A DNA stretch of 64,000 bases from Streptomyces sp. LBL (GTDB lineage: Bacteria > Actinomycetota > Actinomycetes > Streptomycetales > Streptomycetaceae). A program made the position numbers and the translations under genes. The notes under the pieces were generated by a model. The model ran no database searches and had not been told where the DNA came from. It worked only from the letters and a program-made list of their open reading frames with translations. The stretch's first letter is position 1, and each line of letters begins with the position of its first letter. The DNA is taken from the NCBI RefSeq assembly GCF_029893585.1, contig NZ_JARXYX010000039.1:28565-92564 (forward strand), read 5' to 3'. This document shows positions 22,379 to 30,763 of the stretch, piece after piece.

Positions 22379-24175
22379 ATGTCCCGCAAGCAGCTCTCGC
22401 CTCCCGCACGCCCCCGCGTGGTCCCACCAGCCCGAGAGCTGCGCAACGGACGTCAGCCCGGCGTCATCTCCCGCGACGCCTCCAACGTCGCCGACCTCTT
22501 CCTCCGCGCCCCCGCGGCCGCCCGCCGCCGCGCCTTCAAGCACGACATCAGCGCCCGGGAGCGGCCCCACGTCATGCGGGAGGTCGAACGGGCCACCGGC
22601 TCGATGTACGGGCTCTGGCACGACACCCCGAGCGGCTTTATCGAGGACGTCCTGGGGGAGAGCATTTGGAGCCGTCAGCGCGACATCGTCGACGCCGTCC
22701 CCTTCAAGAAGCGCATCGCCGTCCCGGCCGGCTTCGGCGTCGGCAAGACGTGGATTGCCGGTCGGCTCGTCGCCTGGGCCGGAGCCGTCAACGCGCCCGG
22801 GACCATGGTCATCGTCACCACGGCGACCCGTTTCCGGCAGGTCAGAAATCAGCTCTGGCCCCACATCAGGAAGACCGTCGCACGCGCCGGTCTGCCCGGC
22901 TACTGCGACACCACTCAGTGGAAAATCCCTGATCAGTGGGGCAATGACGTCATCGTGGCGTACGGCTTCACCGCGCCCGAGAACGACGAAGCGGCCATGC
23001 AGGGCATCCACGGAACGCCCAAGCTGCTCATCGTCGTCGACGAGGCCGGCGGTATCGCCCGCACCATCGGCAACGGCACAAACAACCTCCTCACCGGCGA
23101 CGCGAGGATGTTGGCCATCGGCAACCCCGCGATGGATGACCCGCGGAGCTGGTTCGAGACGCTGTGCGAGGAGGGCGAGGACCCCGAGGAGCAGGGAACG
23201 GTCACCATTCCCATCGCGACCTTCGACTCCCCCGCCATCACCCGCGAGCGGGTCCCGTACTGCAACGACTGCCCCGACGGCGTGCCCCCGCACTCCCTCG
23301 CGATCCACCTCCCAGACCAGGAGTGGGTGGATCGCACAATCCGCGAGTATGGCGAGGATCACCCGTACGTCATCGCGAAGGTGCACGCCAAGTTCCCCAA
23401 GGGCGGCGGCGGCCTCGCGATACCCGTGACCTGGGTCGAGGACGCCCAGAACAGCGACGACCCCACCGGGCCCGGCTGGCACCGCCTGTGCGACCTCGGC
23501 CTGGAGGGCGAGACCGCCAAGCACACCGTGAAGGAGGGGGCGTGGATCAGACTTGGCGTCGACGTCGCCGCCGACGGAGGCGACGAATTCACGATCTACC
23601 GGTGCGTGGGAGACGCAGTCGAGATACGGCACGCCTCCTCCGGCACGGCCAACGACAACCAGGTGAAGGTCGCGGAGAAGGTCCTCGAGGAGATCCGCGC
23701 AGCGCAGCGCCTCGCGGTAGCCCTGAACTCCCCGCATCCCGTCCGCGTGAAGATCGACAAGAACGGCATCGGCCACGGCGCCACCAGCATGCTGGAGGTC
23801 TGGGCGGAGAACGGCACCCACCAGGCACAGATCGTCGGCGTCATGGTCTCCGAGTCGCCCACCCAGGACGACCCGGGCGCAGTCATGCGCCCGTACCGCA
23901 AGCGCGATGAAATGTGGCTCGCCACCCGGGCGCTACTCCAGCCGGACCCGTCGACCGGTACCGGTCGGCTGCGTCTCCGTGTCGACCGACAGGCTGGTAT
24001 CCAGCTCTCCACGCCCAAGCTCGGGTCCAACACCGCGGGGTACAGCATCATCGAGTCGAAGAAGACCATGAAGAGCCGCGGTATGAAGAGTCCGGACCGG
24101 GCCGAAGCCGCCCTTCTGGCCGTGTACGAGCCGGAGCCGCTAAACCAGCCACGCCGCCGCGGCCTGCTCAGCTAG
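22379..24175 (+). CDS. Phage terminase large subunit
   Basis: This is the motor and nuclease that cuts concatemeric phage DNA and pumps it into the prohead. At 598 aa it has the usual length. The N-terminal ATPase has Walker A GFGVGKT (118-124) and Walker B LLIVVDEAGG (about 216-225). A conserved adenine-side region LWHDTPSGF lies before Walker A. The C-terminal RNase H-like nuclease begins near residue 390 (LGVDVAADGGDEF, first metal-binding Asp), with further acidic residues after. ATG 22379 follows a class A late motif with leaderless spacing. It is the strongest evidence that the replicon makes virions. A degenerate copy of its ATPase half lies at 16070-17067. Confidence 0.92.
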   Translation: MSRKQLSPPARPRVVPPARELRNGRQPGVISRDASNVADLFLRAPAAARRRAFKHDISARERPHVMREVERATGSMYGLWHDTPSGFIEDVLGESIWSRQRDIVDAVPFKKRIAVPAGFGVGKTWIAGRLVAWAGAVNAPGTMVIVTTATRFRQVRNQLWPHIRKTVARAGLPGYCDTTQWKIPDQWGNDVIVAYGFTAPENDEAAMQGIHGTPKLLIVVDEAGGIARTIGNGTNNLLTGDARMLAIGNPAMDDPRSWFETLCEEGEDPEEQGTVTIPIATFDSPAITRERVPYCNDCPDGVPPHSLAIHLPDQEWVDRTIREYGEDHPYVIAKVHAKFPKGGGGLAIPVTWVEDAQNSDDPTGPGWHRLCDLGLEGETAKHTVKEGAWIRLGVDVAADGGDEFTIYRCVGDAVEIRHASSGTANDNQVKVAEKVLEEIRAAQRLAVALNSPHPVRVKIDKNGIGHGATSMLEVWAENGTHQAQIVGVMVSESPTQDDPGAVMRPYRKRDEMWLATRALLQPDPSTGTGRLRLRVDRQAGIQLSTPKLGSNTAGYSIIESKKTMKSRGMKSPDRAEAALLAVYEPEPLNQPRRRGLLS

Positions 24176-24215
24176 TTGTCTCCCCAGATACGACCGCAAT
24201 TGGTGCAGCTCAGCG

Positions 24216-24833
24216 CTAGATCGAGATCCCAGCATTTCCAAAAGACGCGAGCGCGTCACTGTTACTGCGAGAAGCGAAGAAATAGAGAGATCTCTCGCCT
24301 TGACTCAACCTATACTCCGACCCGTGCATCAAGTAGGTTTCTGCAACTTTTCGAAACCCTCGCTGCAACGAATCTGCAGTATGACCTAGCGTAATACCAT
24401 GCAGAAACCCAGAAAGACATAGCTCATACATCATGTTCATTGGCTCAGCAACACGCGGAGGATGGAATAGCTTCTCATTGAAGCCCAGAAATACCCGATT
24501 CAAGCAACCGTGAAAACTTTGAGGCCCAAGCTCGGCCCCCGAATTACAAGCGAGCGCGATCAGCACAGAGCTGACGTTCGCAACATTCTCCGTGTCAATC
24601 AGCCTCTGCGGTGGCCGTTTATGACCAAGCGAATTCTTTTCTCCGTGACCTAGATAGAACACTATGTCGTGCTTCAGCAAGGCCTCATCCACCTCGGAAC
24701 GGCTTGCCATTGCACCGTCGAGAACTGTCGCATTGTGACGGGTACTGCAGTAGCTTCTCAGAGCGTAGGCCAGCGGTGCGATATCGCGAGCCCGCCCCGA
24801 GTCGCCAGGCGCAATAAATAGGCAGGTAGCCAT
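24216..24833 (-). CDS. CHAT/caspase-like cysteine peptidase (205 aa)
   Basis: The fold signature of the caspase-like (clan CD, CHAT-type) peptidases is present: a hydrophobic strand ending in the catalytic His (DIVFYLGHGEKN, His63), and a second strand ending in the catalytic Cys (VLIALACNSGAELG, Cys96). The domain makes up nearly the whole protein. CHAT peptidases act as executioners in bacterial conflict systems by cleaving a partner or gasdermin-like effector. It is the last gene of a three-gene minus-strand operon with a 117-aa protein and a trypco2 protein, 11 nt downstream of the former. The segment is clearly less GC-rich than its neighbours, a sign of transfer. No pore-forming partner is seen. 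Confidence 0.7.
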   Translation of the reverse strand: MATCLFIAPGDSGRARDIAPLAYALRSYCSTRHNATVLDGAMASRSEVDEALLKHDIVFYLGHGEKNSLGHKRPPQRLIDTENVANVSSVLIALACNSGAELGPQSFHGCLNRVFLGFNEKLFHPPRVAEPMNMMYELCLSGFLHGITLGHTADSLQRGFRKVAETYLMHGSEYRLSQGERSLYFFASRSNSDALASFGNAGISI

Positions 24834-24844
24834 AGTTGTCCCCT

Positions 24845-25198
24845 CTAGCCCTTACGCCAGGCGTCTACGTCTTGAGAGAGAGACGCGCTAAGCTGATGGA
24901 GCGCCTCAGGCAGACCCGACTCAAAGCCGCACAGCCCTACAGAGAACAAGCGCACCACTTCACCGTGCCACGGTGAAGACTCGTCGGTGAGCGCTTGTGC
25001 GAGGTGCCGTGGAGTGAGGCCGCTTGCGTCCTCTTGAGAGGAATCACCGGAGGGCTCGACCAAGAGGACTGGGGCGTCTGCACGCGGGTTCGCTCCAGCC
25101 CAGTACTCGAACATCTTGGCCAGCTCTAGCAGGTCGTCACTACTCAGCCGCTCAGGCCTAGCCTCACCCCAGGATGACCCTCGCCAGAAATCACTCAT
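24845..25198 (-). CDS. Hypothetical protein of CHAT/trypco2 operon (117 aa)
   Basis: ATG 25198 opens an acidic helical protein (begins MSDFWRGSSWGEARPERL) with no membrane segment and no motif I recognise. The C-terminal half (LTPRHLAQALTDESS, then LHQLSASLSQDVDAW) is helical. It lies between the trypco2 gene and the CHAT-like gene in one operon with short gaps, so I infer it is an adaptor or regulator of the peptidase. Base composition matches the other two genes and not the surroundings. Confidence 0.6.
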   Translation of the reverse strand: MSDFWRGSSWGEARPERLSSDDLLELAKMFEYWAGANPRADAPVLLVEPSGDSSQEDASGLTPRHLAQALTDESSPWHGEVVRLFSVGLCGFESGLPEALHQLSASLSQDVDAWRKG

Positions 25199-25237
25199 TG
25201 CGCCTCCATCAACCTACCCAAGAGGTAAAGAAGTTGG

Positions 25238-25561
25238 TTACTCCAAGACGTCGAAGTCGCCAGCCGAATCGAGATTAATCTTGATTCTATGCACCGTGGA
25301 GTCCCCATGCTCCAACCCCACCTCTGCCCCGAACCCCACCCCGAACGCCCTTAGATTCAAGCCACTCTCCCCCTTTTTTCTGCGTTCGACCGTGAAGGCT
25401 ATTTCTACCTCAGCGCCCGCAAGCTTCATAATGGGGTCGCCATCAGAATCCATCAGGTACTGCTTCGCCTTGAGGAGGTCGCCTCGCAAAGCCTGGAAAA
25501 CATCAGGCAGACCGTAGCCCAACTCTGAATCGTTGGCTTCGACTTCCTCTTTGTTTGCCAT
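25238..25561 (-). CDS. Trypco2-domain protein (107 aa)
   Basis: The sequence fits the trypsin-co-occurring domain 2 family: an N-terminal helix (LPDVFQALRGDLLKAKQYL), then a strand pair (AEVEIAFTVERRKKG) and a C-terminal strand with STVHRIKINLDS. Trypco2 proteins are found next to peptidase effectors in NTP-dependent conflict systems of multicellular bacteria. They are thought to mediate effector recruitment. Here the neighbouring peptidase is CHAT-like rather than trypsin-like. It is the first gene of the three-gene operon. About 107 aa, the family's normal size. Confidence 0.7.
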   Translation of the reverse strand: MANKEEVEANDSELGYGLPDVFQALRGDLLKAKQYLMDSDGDPIMKLAGAEVEIAFTVERRKKGESGLNLRAFGVGFGAEVGLEHGDSTVHRIKINLDSAGDFDVLE

Positions 25562-25938
25562 ATATCGAGCGTACGCCTCCCATGCGGACCTTGCCAGTCA
25601 ACACCGATGGATGCGGATGGACCGAATACAGCTCGCCGCGGCCGCCGCTGAAAGACAGTCGACGAGTTCATGCGGGACGTGGCCCTCGACGCCGCGCACG
25701 ATCCGTTCCTCGATGCGCTCGAGCAGGCCGCCACCAGCGCCGGCCGCGCTCAGGAGGAGCGGATTCAGCACGACCACGCAGGCTGAAGAGATCGCTGCTG
25801 CCTCATGAAGCACCGTAAGCGGGTGGCGCCAAGGGCCAGGCCTACACAGCCACGCCCCGTCTCCCCTCATACACCACGCCGCCCGCCTTGGACGTCACGG
25901 TCACCCGGGCCGACGGGACAGCGGAAACTGTGCCGGCC
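25562..25938. other. Mostly non-coding gap with gene debris
   Basis: 377 bases between the trypco2 gene and the next coding remnant. The only coding-like stretch is a 38-codon frame (25670-25786). I see no promoter motif or repeat here. The region reads as eroded sequence at the edge of an insertion. Confidence 0.4.
25670..25786 (+). CDS. Short frame, possible gene remnant (38 aa)
   Basis: ATG 25670 to TGA 25786 encodes an acidic helical peptide (MRDVALDAAHDPFLDALEQA and on) with normal high-GC codon use. There is no ribosome-binding site. It looks like the tail of a larger gene whose 5' part has been lost, but it could be a small protein. Confidence 0.3.
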   Translation: MRDVALDAAHDPFLDALEQAATSAGRAQEERIQHDHAG

Positions 25939-26377
25939 ATGAAGCCGAAGAAGGCCATCACAAGGTCGCCTCAACGATCCCGCCCTCGGGGCCCCTTCAC
26001 CTGCGCGTTCTGCGGGTACGCCATCAAGGGACAAGTGGCCACCAGCAACGAGTACAAGACCCAGGGCAAGCCGATCCACCCGAAGGGGACATGCCCCGAG
26101 CAGGAACCCCCGAAGGTGACTACGAAGCCCGATCCTGCGTCGACGCTCCCGCGTAGCCGCGGAGGCCGTGGAAACCCGTACAAGAACCCGAACACGCGCG
26201 CTGTCGGCAAGGATCAATGGTCTAAGGTCACTTGCCCCCGCTGCAGGGCGGTGCCAGGCGCCCTGTGCACCGTCCGGAAACCGGGCGGCGGAGACACTCT
26301 CTCGGAAGTGCCGCACCAGGCGCATCCAGATCGTGCGCCGTGCCATGGCCGCCCAGCAGCGGAAGAGCGCGCCCTGA
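25939..26377 (+). pseudogene. Frameshifted zinc-finger protein gene
   Basis: The frame from ATG 25939 encodes a basic N-terminus, a first Cys pair (FTCAFCGY) with a partner Cys, and then CPRCRAVPGALC, a short CxxC...C finger of a kind common in actinobacteria. The expected Arg-rich ending is not in that frame but in the next one (RRIQIVRRAMAAQQRKSA), which stops at 26377. A single indel near 26290-26310 would join them. I read it as a broken gene or a sequencing error. Confidence 0.5.
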
Positions 26378-26417
26378 TCCACCAGCAGGCGCACGAAGGG
26401 CCCGGTACCGACGGGGG

Positions 26418-26804
26418 ATGCGGTACTGGTCCTGTGATGACCGTACGGACAGTGCTGTTCAGTGGTGTTGGCACATTGCGGTCAGGCGATCTGCTCCTCT
26501 ATCCGCCCTGGAGGCAACGGTCGCGTGCGGCCCCAGTGGACTCAACTGCTTTGCCCTGAGCGAGGAACAGTTGGCGCATCTCGCCGAAATCGGGGAGACC
26601 GTCATCTGCACAGTGGGTGGCATCACCACGAACCCCCTGGTTGCGGGGCTCATTGCCACCAGGCACTGGCTGCCGGTAACGGCGGGAGTCGTATACGCCG
26701 TGGCACTCTGCCGTCTGGAGAGTGAACTGCAGGCTCCACTCCTTCAGACCCTCCCTGGGACAGTACCGGCGCCGGTCGAACCGAGTGGGTTCGAGCAGGC
26801 ATAA
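26418..26804 (+). CDS. Hypothetical protein (128 aa)
   Basis: ATG 26418 is the most plausible start (GACGGGGG just upstream). The product has a globular-looking core (ALSEEQLAHLAEIGETVICTV, then a hydrophobic segment LPVTAGVVYAVALC) and a Pro-rich tail. No family is recognised. It lies in a debris-rich stretch between the defence operon and the integrase, so it may also be a remnant. Confidence 0.4.
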   Translation: MRYWSCDDRTDSAVQWCWHIAVRRSAPLSALEATVACGPSGLNCFALSEEQLAHLAEIGETVICTVGGITTNPLVAGLIATRHWLPVTAGVVYAVALCRLESELQAPLLQTLPGTVPAPVEPSGFEQA

Positions 26805-26980
26805 ATAGCGCCGCACGCGCGCCCCGGCTCGAACCCTCCTGGGCAAGGCTGCCGCAGTACATGCCGGTTGTACTGCGACAGCGCCGTACGCTCCCCTCCG
26901 CCAGTTCAAACCGGAATACGCGCTACCGCCATACGCTGTACCGCTGTTCCCCGACACCGGGGCCCTTCGGGACGGGCGGA

Positions 26981-28153
26981 TCACTCCTGCGCCTGAGCCT
27001 CCGGGTTGTGCACCGGGACCTTCTTAAACGGGTCCTTGTTGGCGTCCTTGGTCGGGCGCACGTACCTCTCCCGAGGGATGCGTGAGCCCTTCTTCCATCG
27101 CCCGGCTTCTTCGAGTTCTTCGTCCGTCGCGCCGTTCATACCGAGGTCTGTGGCGCCGCCGGCGCGAAGACTGTGCGAGGACACGGGGCGGCCGTCGGTC
27201 TTGAGCCCGGCCGCCGCGAACCACAGCTTCACGCGCTCATTGACGGTCTGCGGACGCAGGTAGGCACCGCGCTTGGTGGCCCCCCGCCTCGCCCGGGTCT
27301 CCGGCGAGGCCACCTTGCCGCTCCGTAGGACCTCCCGGAACATGGGGCCGGTTGTGATGCCCTGCTCGGCGAGGTAGCCAACCCAGCGACGCAACCGGAA
27401 GACCAGGTTGAGGTCCGGCCGATCATGAAGGACGAGCGTCTGTTCCTCGCCCTTGTGGGTTTTGTCCTCGGCGAGCCACACCAACACCCGGTCGTCGAGG
27501 ATGGTCACGTCCTCGAGCTCCAGGTCGACGTCCTCGACGCTTCGGCCGAGGAACCGGTACCCGAAGGCGAACATCGCCGAGTCGCGCCAGCCGATCGATC
27601 GGTCGTCAGTCTCCGCCTTCTCCATCATCGGGACCAGGTACGGCAGCGTGATGGGGAACGCTTCCTTCCTGCGCAGTGCCCGCTTGTTCTTCTTCCGGTA
27701 CTGCGTCAGGAGCAGCAGGAACAGGCTGTTGTCCGGCTTCTTCCCGGGCGGCATGGACGTCCGGATCAGCGACATGTAGTGCCGGATCGTGGTGACCTTG
27801 AGCCCTCTCGCCATCAGGTGACGGCCGTACTCGGTGTACGTCGCCGTTGTGCACGGCTCCGCCACCCGCCCCTGCGCTGCACACCACGCTTCGAACAGCC
27901 CCATGGCGGTACGGCGCTGGGGCGATCCCTCCTCCTTCGCCTCCTTGAGGGCCTGGGCGGTCTCCTCGCTGACGTACAGGTCCCGCTCTGTGTACGTCGT
28001 GCGCGGGTCCTCGCTGGTTGGGATGGACTCGCCGGGCATCAACACCGTGTGCTCGTTGACGAGCGGGCGGGGAGCTGGCGCGGCGCGCACCAGCTCCCCG
28101 TCCTCGACGATCTCGGCGTCGACGATCTCCTCGTCTGCAGCGTCGACACTCAC
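26981..28153 (-). CDS. Tyrosine recombinase / integrase
   Basis: This is a site-specific recombinase of the tyrosine (phage integrase) family, which would integrate, excise or resolve the element. The N-terminal part has a SAM-like core-binding domain (about 65-165: EAWCAAQGRVAEP through LIRTSMPP). The catalytic domain holds the first Arg in GYRFLGRSVEDVDL, a Lys in DKTHKGEEQ, HxxR in SHSLRAGGAT, W in GRWKKGS and the nucleophilic Tyr in RERYVRPT. I chose GTG 28153 as start because the 33 residues added by ATG 28252 look non-coding; 28252 remains possible. No duplicated att site was identified. Confidence 0.88.
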   Translation of the reverse strand: MSVDAADEEIVDAEIVEDGELVRAAPAPRPLVNEHTVLMPGESIPTSEDPRTTYTERDLYVSEETAQALKEAKEEGSPQRRTAMGLFEAWCAAQGRVAEPCTTATYTEYGRHLMARGLKVTTIRHYMSLIRTSMPPGKKPDNSLFLLLLTQYRKKNKRALRRKEAFPITLPYLVPMMEKAETDDRSIGWRDSAMFAFGYRFLGRSVEDVDLELEDVTILDDRVLVWLAEDKTHKGEEQTLVLHDRPDLNLVFRLRRWVGYLAEQGITTGPMFREVLRSGKVASPETRARRGATKRGAYLRPQTVNERVKLWFAAAGLKTDGRPVSSHSLRAGGATDLGMNGATDEELEEAGRWKKGSRIPRERYVRPTKDANKDPFKKVPVHNPEAQAQE

Positions 28154-28410
28154 AGGTTGATCCAATGCCTGATACTCCGGCCGCGTGTCCCGCGCTCGGT
28201 GAACTGCCAGATGTTCGGCGCCAGGGCCAGACGGCTGTCCTCCCAGCGCCATTCGTACTCGCGGCCGAACAGCACGGTGATCCGACGATGGTCGCGGTTG
28301 GACCCCGTCATTGCTGCGCCTTGGGGTGCTCGGGATCCGGCGCTCGCCGTATGGGCAGTGCCTGTCGCGATCCTACGGGCTTCGATCCCGCCCGGGGGAG
28401 CGGCCCCGGG

Positions 28411-29436
28411 TCAGTGCTGGCCATCGATTTTCGCCTCGTGGGTGTGGGCGCAGTTGAAGCAGATGGCGAGGTTCGCCGTTTTCTGAGCGGCCGTGCTGGC
28501 GCCAATCACCAAAGTGTCAGTGGCCCCGCAGGCTGGGCAGTGCTGAACGGTTCCGTTGTTCTCGCCAGTGACGCGCCACACGTATTGAAGTGCCGCCATG
28601 TCAAGGTTGTATGAAGCCAGACAGAAGCGGCAGGTGATCGGGTTCCAGCTCATATCATCGTTAACGACCAACGCCCATTGGCGGCAGTCTGGGCATCGCA
28701 CTGTGTGATATGCGGTGGACGCCAGATCGCCGGAAATGGCTTGCATGCGCTTTTCGACAAGCTTCCGAATGCGCCCTAGCTTCATGCGTAGCTCGTCCAT
28801 GGTCCGGTCGACCTGCCTGAGTTCCCCTCGGGCGCTTCTGAGCTCACGGGAGTGGGGTCCCTGTTCGACCGCCACCATGGACGGAGCGAGGAAATCGACA
28901 GGTTTGCTTGTATGCATCCTCTTGTGAAACTCAGCGTTGAGCATCGGGCGTAGATGCTCGGTGATGAAGTTCAACAAGAAGTCGAGGACTCGTGCCGCCC
29001 TGGCTTCGACCTGGAATGCGTTTGCAGTATGGCCGTAGTGAGTCAGTGCGTTTCTGTCGTCCGCCAGTACTTTGATAGCAGTGCGGTCCGTGGGTGATAT
29101 TTTCACCTGGGCAATGCTTTCGAGCCTGTCCATGGTTGCGTCGATAGTGCAGCTCTCGAATTTACCCTTCTTGAAGTCTTCGAGGCTTGCGCCGCCAGGA
29201 TTTTTGAAAACCAAACTCCAGTGTTCGCCGACCAGCCGGGCCTTGAGTAGTACCTCGGTCGCGGCTTGGAGGTGGAGCACGGCGTACTTCAGGTCACGCT
29301 CGCTGGGGGTCGTGGTTCCCGCGGTCAGGTCGTCGACCGCCTTGGCGAGGTAGTCCATGCCGTTGCGGACCGGGGTGAAATCCAGGTCGGGGCGAGGGTT
29401 CGGTCGAGAGGCCGGAGTAGGCAGGTCCTCAGCCAC
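28411..29436 (-). CDS. HEPN-domain protein with C-terminal zinc ribbons (341 aa)
   Basis: Residues about 45-160 form a helical bundle with the HEPN ribonuclease signature RNALTH (R128 to H133, the Rx4H motif), preceded by the usual helix (LHLQAATEVLLKARL). A coiled-coil-like segment follows (about 205-250). The C-terminal 90 residues carry two zinc ribbons (CPDC with CRFC; CPAC with CFNC). HEPN proteins with this motif cleave RNA in toxin-antitoxin and abortive-infection systems. GTG 29436 overlaps the upstream gene's stop, so it is coupled to it. It is the third gene of an operon with a dyad operator. Nucleotidyltransferase partners are not seen. Confidence 0.7.
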   Translation of the reverse strand: MAEDLPTPASRPNPRPDLDFTPVRNGMDYLAKAVDDLTAGTTTPSERDLKYAVLHLQAATEVLLKARLVGEHWSLVFKNPGGASLEDFKKGKFESCTIDATMDRLESIAQVKISPTDRTAIKVLADDRNALTHYGHTANAFQVEARAARVLDFLLNFITEHLRPMLNAEFHKRMHTSKPVDFLAPSMVAVEQGPHSRELRSARGELRQVDRTMDELRMKLGRIRKLVEKRMQAISGDLASTAYHTVRCPDCRQWALVVNDDMSWNPITCRFCLASYNLDMAALQYVWRVTGENNGTVQHCPACGATDTLVIGASTAAQKTANLAICFNCAHTHEAKIDGQH

Positions 29437-29725
29437 GTACGTCACCACCGGCGAGGAACGGGGCGACCTGGTCGAGCACGATGCCGCCCGTCTCGCCCTC
29501 GACCAGGACCACCGGGGCACCGTGCCCGATGGTCCAAGCGACGGACCGCGTGACGGTGTCCAGCCTCTGGCACGGGTCGGTGTCCCAATCGCCGAAGAGG
29601 CGCCCGGCTTCGGCGCTCTTCTGGTACACGGCCGCCAGCGGGTCCTCCGGCCACCCACTGGGGTAGGCCATCACACGCGTGCCGATCGGATAGCGGGCGT
29701 TCCACTGTTCCGCGTTCACCGTCAC
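29429..29725 (-). CDS. Hypothetical protein of HEPN operon (98 aa)
   Basis: GTG 29725 overlaps the upstream stop (GTGA), with GAGGGAAGA upstream. The product begins MTVNAEQWNARYPIGTRVMAYP and has a C-terminal beta segment (APVVLVEGETGGIVLDQV). I recall similar small proteins as common on Streptomyces plasmids and integrative elements, where their function is unknown. It is translated as part of a tightly coupled set of three, between the first gene and the HEPN gene. Confidence 0.65.
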   Translation of the reverse strand: MTVNAEQWNARYPIGTRVMAYPSGWPEDPLAAVYQKSAEAGRLFGDWDTDPCQRLDTVTRSVAWTIGHGAPVVLVEGETGGIVLDQVAPFLAGGDVRG

Positions 29726-30150
29726 TCTTCCCTCTCGAGCGCATGGTCGACGTTGCTCGAACGGCCGTCAGTCCGGCCGGTAACTCGCGTCAACGCACTG
29801 ATGCCGTTCAGCAGCGACTCCAGCTGATAGACCGTCGCGTTCTCGCCATCGGCCGGTTCCTGGGTGGCGAGTTGGTGGACCAGGCTGAGGATGTAGCCAA
29901 GGCCCACATGCTCCTTGCTGTAGAGGAGCACCCGGCGCGTGCTGTCGGTCGGGAGCCTGGTCGGCAGATGGCCGATGTTTTTCTCGGCCAGTTTCTCCTC
30001 AATGCGCTCGATGACGCGGGCGCCGGCCTTCTGTGACCCGATGAGACGCACCAACTGCTCGACGTCCCATGCGGCGTACCCCTTGATGAACTTGAGGGTG
30101 GCCGCCAACCGACCCCACTCGTCCAGACCGTCCCACTCGTTCTCGCGCAC
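29722..30150 (-). CDS. Hypothetical protein, first gene of HEPN operon (142 aa)
   Basis: The start is GTG 30150 because GAGGGGGAG lies just upstream; a longer frame to 30207 would read through the operator dyad. The protein is acidic and helical (VEQLVRLIGSQKAGARVIERI, then EEKLAEKNIGHLPTRLP) with no obvious HTH or catalytic motif. Its position next to the operator would suit an autoregulator or an antitoxin for the HEPN protein, but no DNA-binding motif is visible. Stop and start codons overlap with the second gene. Confidence 0.65.
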   Translation of the reverse strand: MRENEWDGLDEWGRLAATLKFIKGYAAWDVEQLVRLIGSQKAGARVIERIEEKLAEKNIGHLPTRLPTDSTRRVLLYSKEHVGLGYILSLVHQLATQEPADGENATVYQLESLLNGISALTRVTGRTDGRSSNVDHALEREE

Positions 30151-30193
30151 TTGCTCCCCCTCGGTTGGTTCTCTGACGTCTCGCCACAGATTA

Positions 30194-30219
30194 CCGACAA
30201 CAATCACAGTTGTTGTCGG
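30194..30219. promoter_or_regulatory. Perfect dyad operator between divergent operons
   Basis: CCGACAACAA (30194-30203), TCACAG spacer, TTGTTGTCGG (30210-30219): a perfect 10-bp inverted repeat. It lies in the 146-nt gap between the leftward HEPN operon (GTG 30150) and the rightward transfer operon (GTG 30297), so one repressor could control both. Confidence 0.75.
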
Positions 30220-30253
30220 CTACTCGCTAGTAACACCGTAGAGTCTTCTCCGA

Positions 30254-30296
30254 GGGCGGAGAGCACCGCCCGAGTCCCGAATGAAGGAGCACCCCT
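30254..30296 (+). promoter_or_regulatory. Leader hairpin and ribosome-binding site
   Basis: GGGCGG (30254-30259) / CCGCCC (30266-30271) with loop AGAGCA, then GAGTCCCGAATGAAGGA and GTG 30297. It is the same leader type as in the early arrays 20-25 kb away. Confidence 0.7.
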
Positions 30297-30482
30297 GTGC
30301 ACGCCCTGCGTCTCGCCGCTGCCGTACGCGTCCGCCTGGCACAGCTCATGACGACCCACCGATGCCCTGAGCCGGGTTGCCCCACGAGCATCCGTATCCG
30401 GTTCACCAGCGCAGAAGAAGCCCAGCGGTTGCGGAAGCTGGCCGAGGACCACAGCCGGCACCAGTCGCTGGACTCGAAGTGA
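30297..30482 (+). CDS. Small zinc-binding-like protein (61 aa)
   Basis: GTG 30297 follows the leader hairpin. The 61-residue product has a Cys pair (HRCPEPGCPTS) and charged helices at both ends. It is the first gene of the rightward transfer operon and is coupled to the next gene by overlapping stop and start (GTGA at 30479). Size and position resemble small accessory genes upstream of tra in Streptomyces plasmids. I do not recognise the exact family. Confidence 0.65.
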   Translation: MHALRLAAAVRVRLAQLMTTHRCPEPGCPTSIRIRFTSAEEAQRLRKLAEDHSRHQSLDSK

Positions 30483-30763
30483 CGGCCATGCGCGCGAAGT
30501 TGAAGCTGCTCGCGTATGCCTTCCTTCTCCTGGCCCTCGCGCACCCAGCCGTCGTCCCGCCCCTCCTCGGCACACTCGGTGTCCTGGTCTGCATTGGTGT
30601 CGCCGTCTCGGGCTGGGCCTTCGCGAACCTGTCGCTCACCCTCACCATCGCCGCCGGCGTCACGCTGGCCCAGGTCTTTCCCGGTGCCCTCGGCCGAATG
30701 AGGCGCTGGCTTGCCCGGGCGTTGGTCGCTTCGGTTGCTGCCGTCGCTCCGAGCAAGGCGTAA
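30479..30763 (+). CDS. Small membrane protein of transfer operon (94 aa)
   Basis: GTG 30479 overlaps the previous stop; ATG 30488 is the alternative start. Two hydrophobic helices are visible (about 8-30, LLAYAFLLLALAHPAVVPPL, and about 33-65, VLVCIGVAVSGWAFANLSLTL), followed by a basic C-terminal helix. Small membrane proteins of this kind (spd genes) help intramycelial plasmid spread in Streptomyces; this one is a candidate by position and topology only. Confidence 0.6.
   Translation: MTAMRAKLKLLAYAFLLLALAHPAVVPPLLGTLGVLVCIGVAVSGWAFANLSLTLTIAAGVTLAQVFPGALGRMRRWLARALVASVAAVAPSKA

Noticed and set aside
26805..26980. An attachment site beside the integrase
   Set aside because: The 176-base gap has no tRNA end and no direct repeat that I can find elsewhere in the window.
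27425..28486. A plus-strand 353-codon frame opposite the integrase
   Set aside because: Shadow of the recombinase coding frame; the minus strand has complete catalytic motifs.
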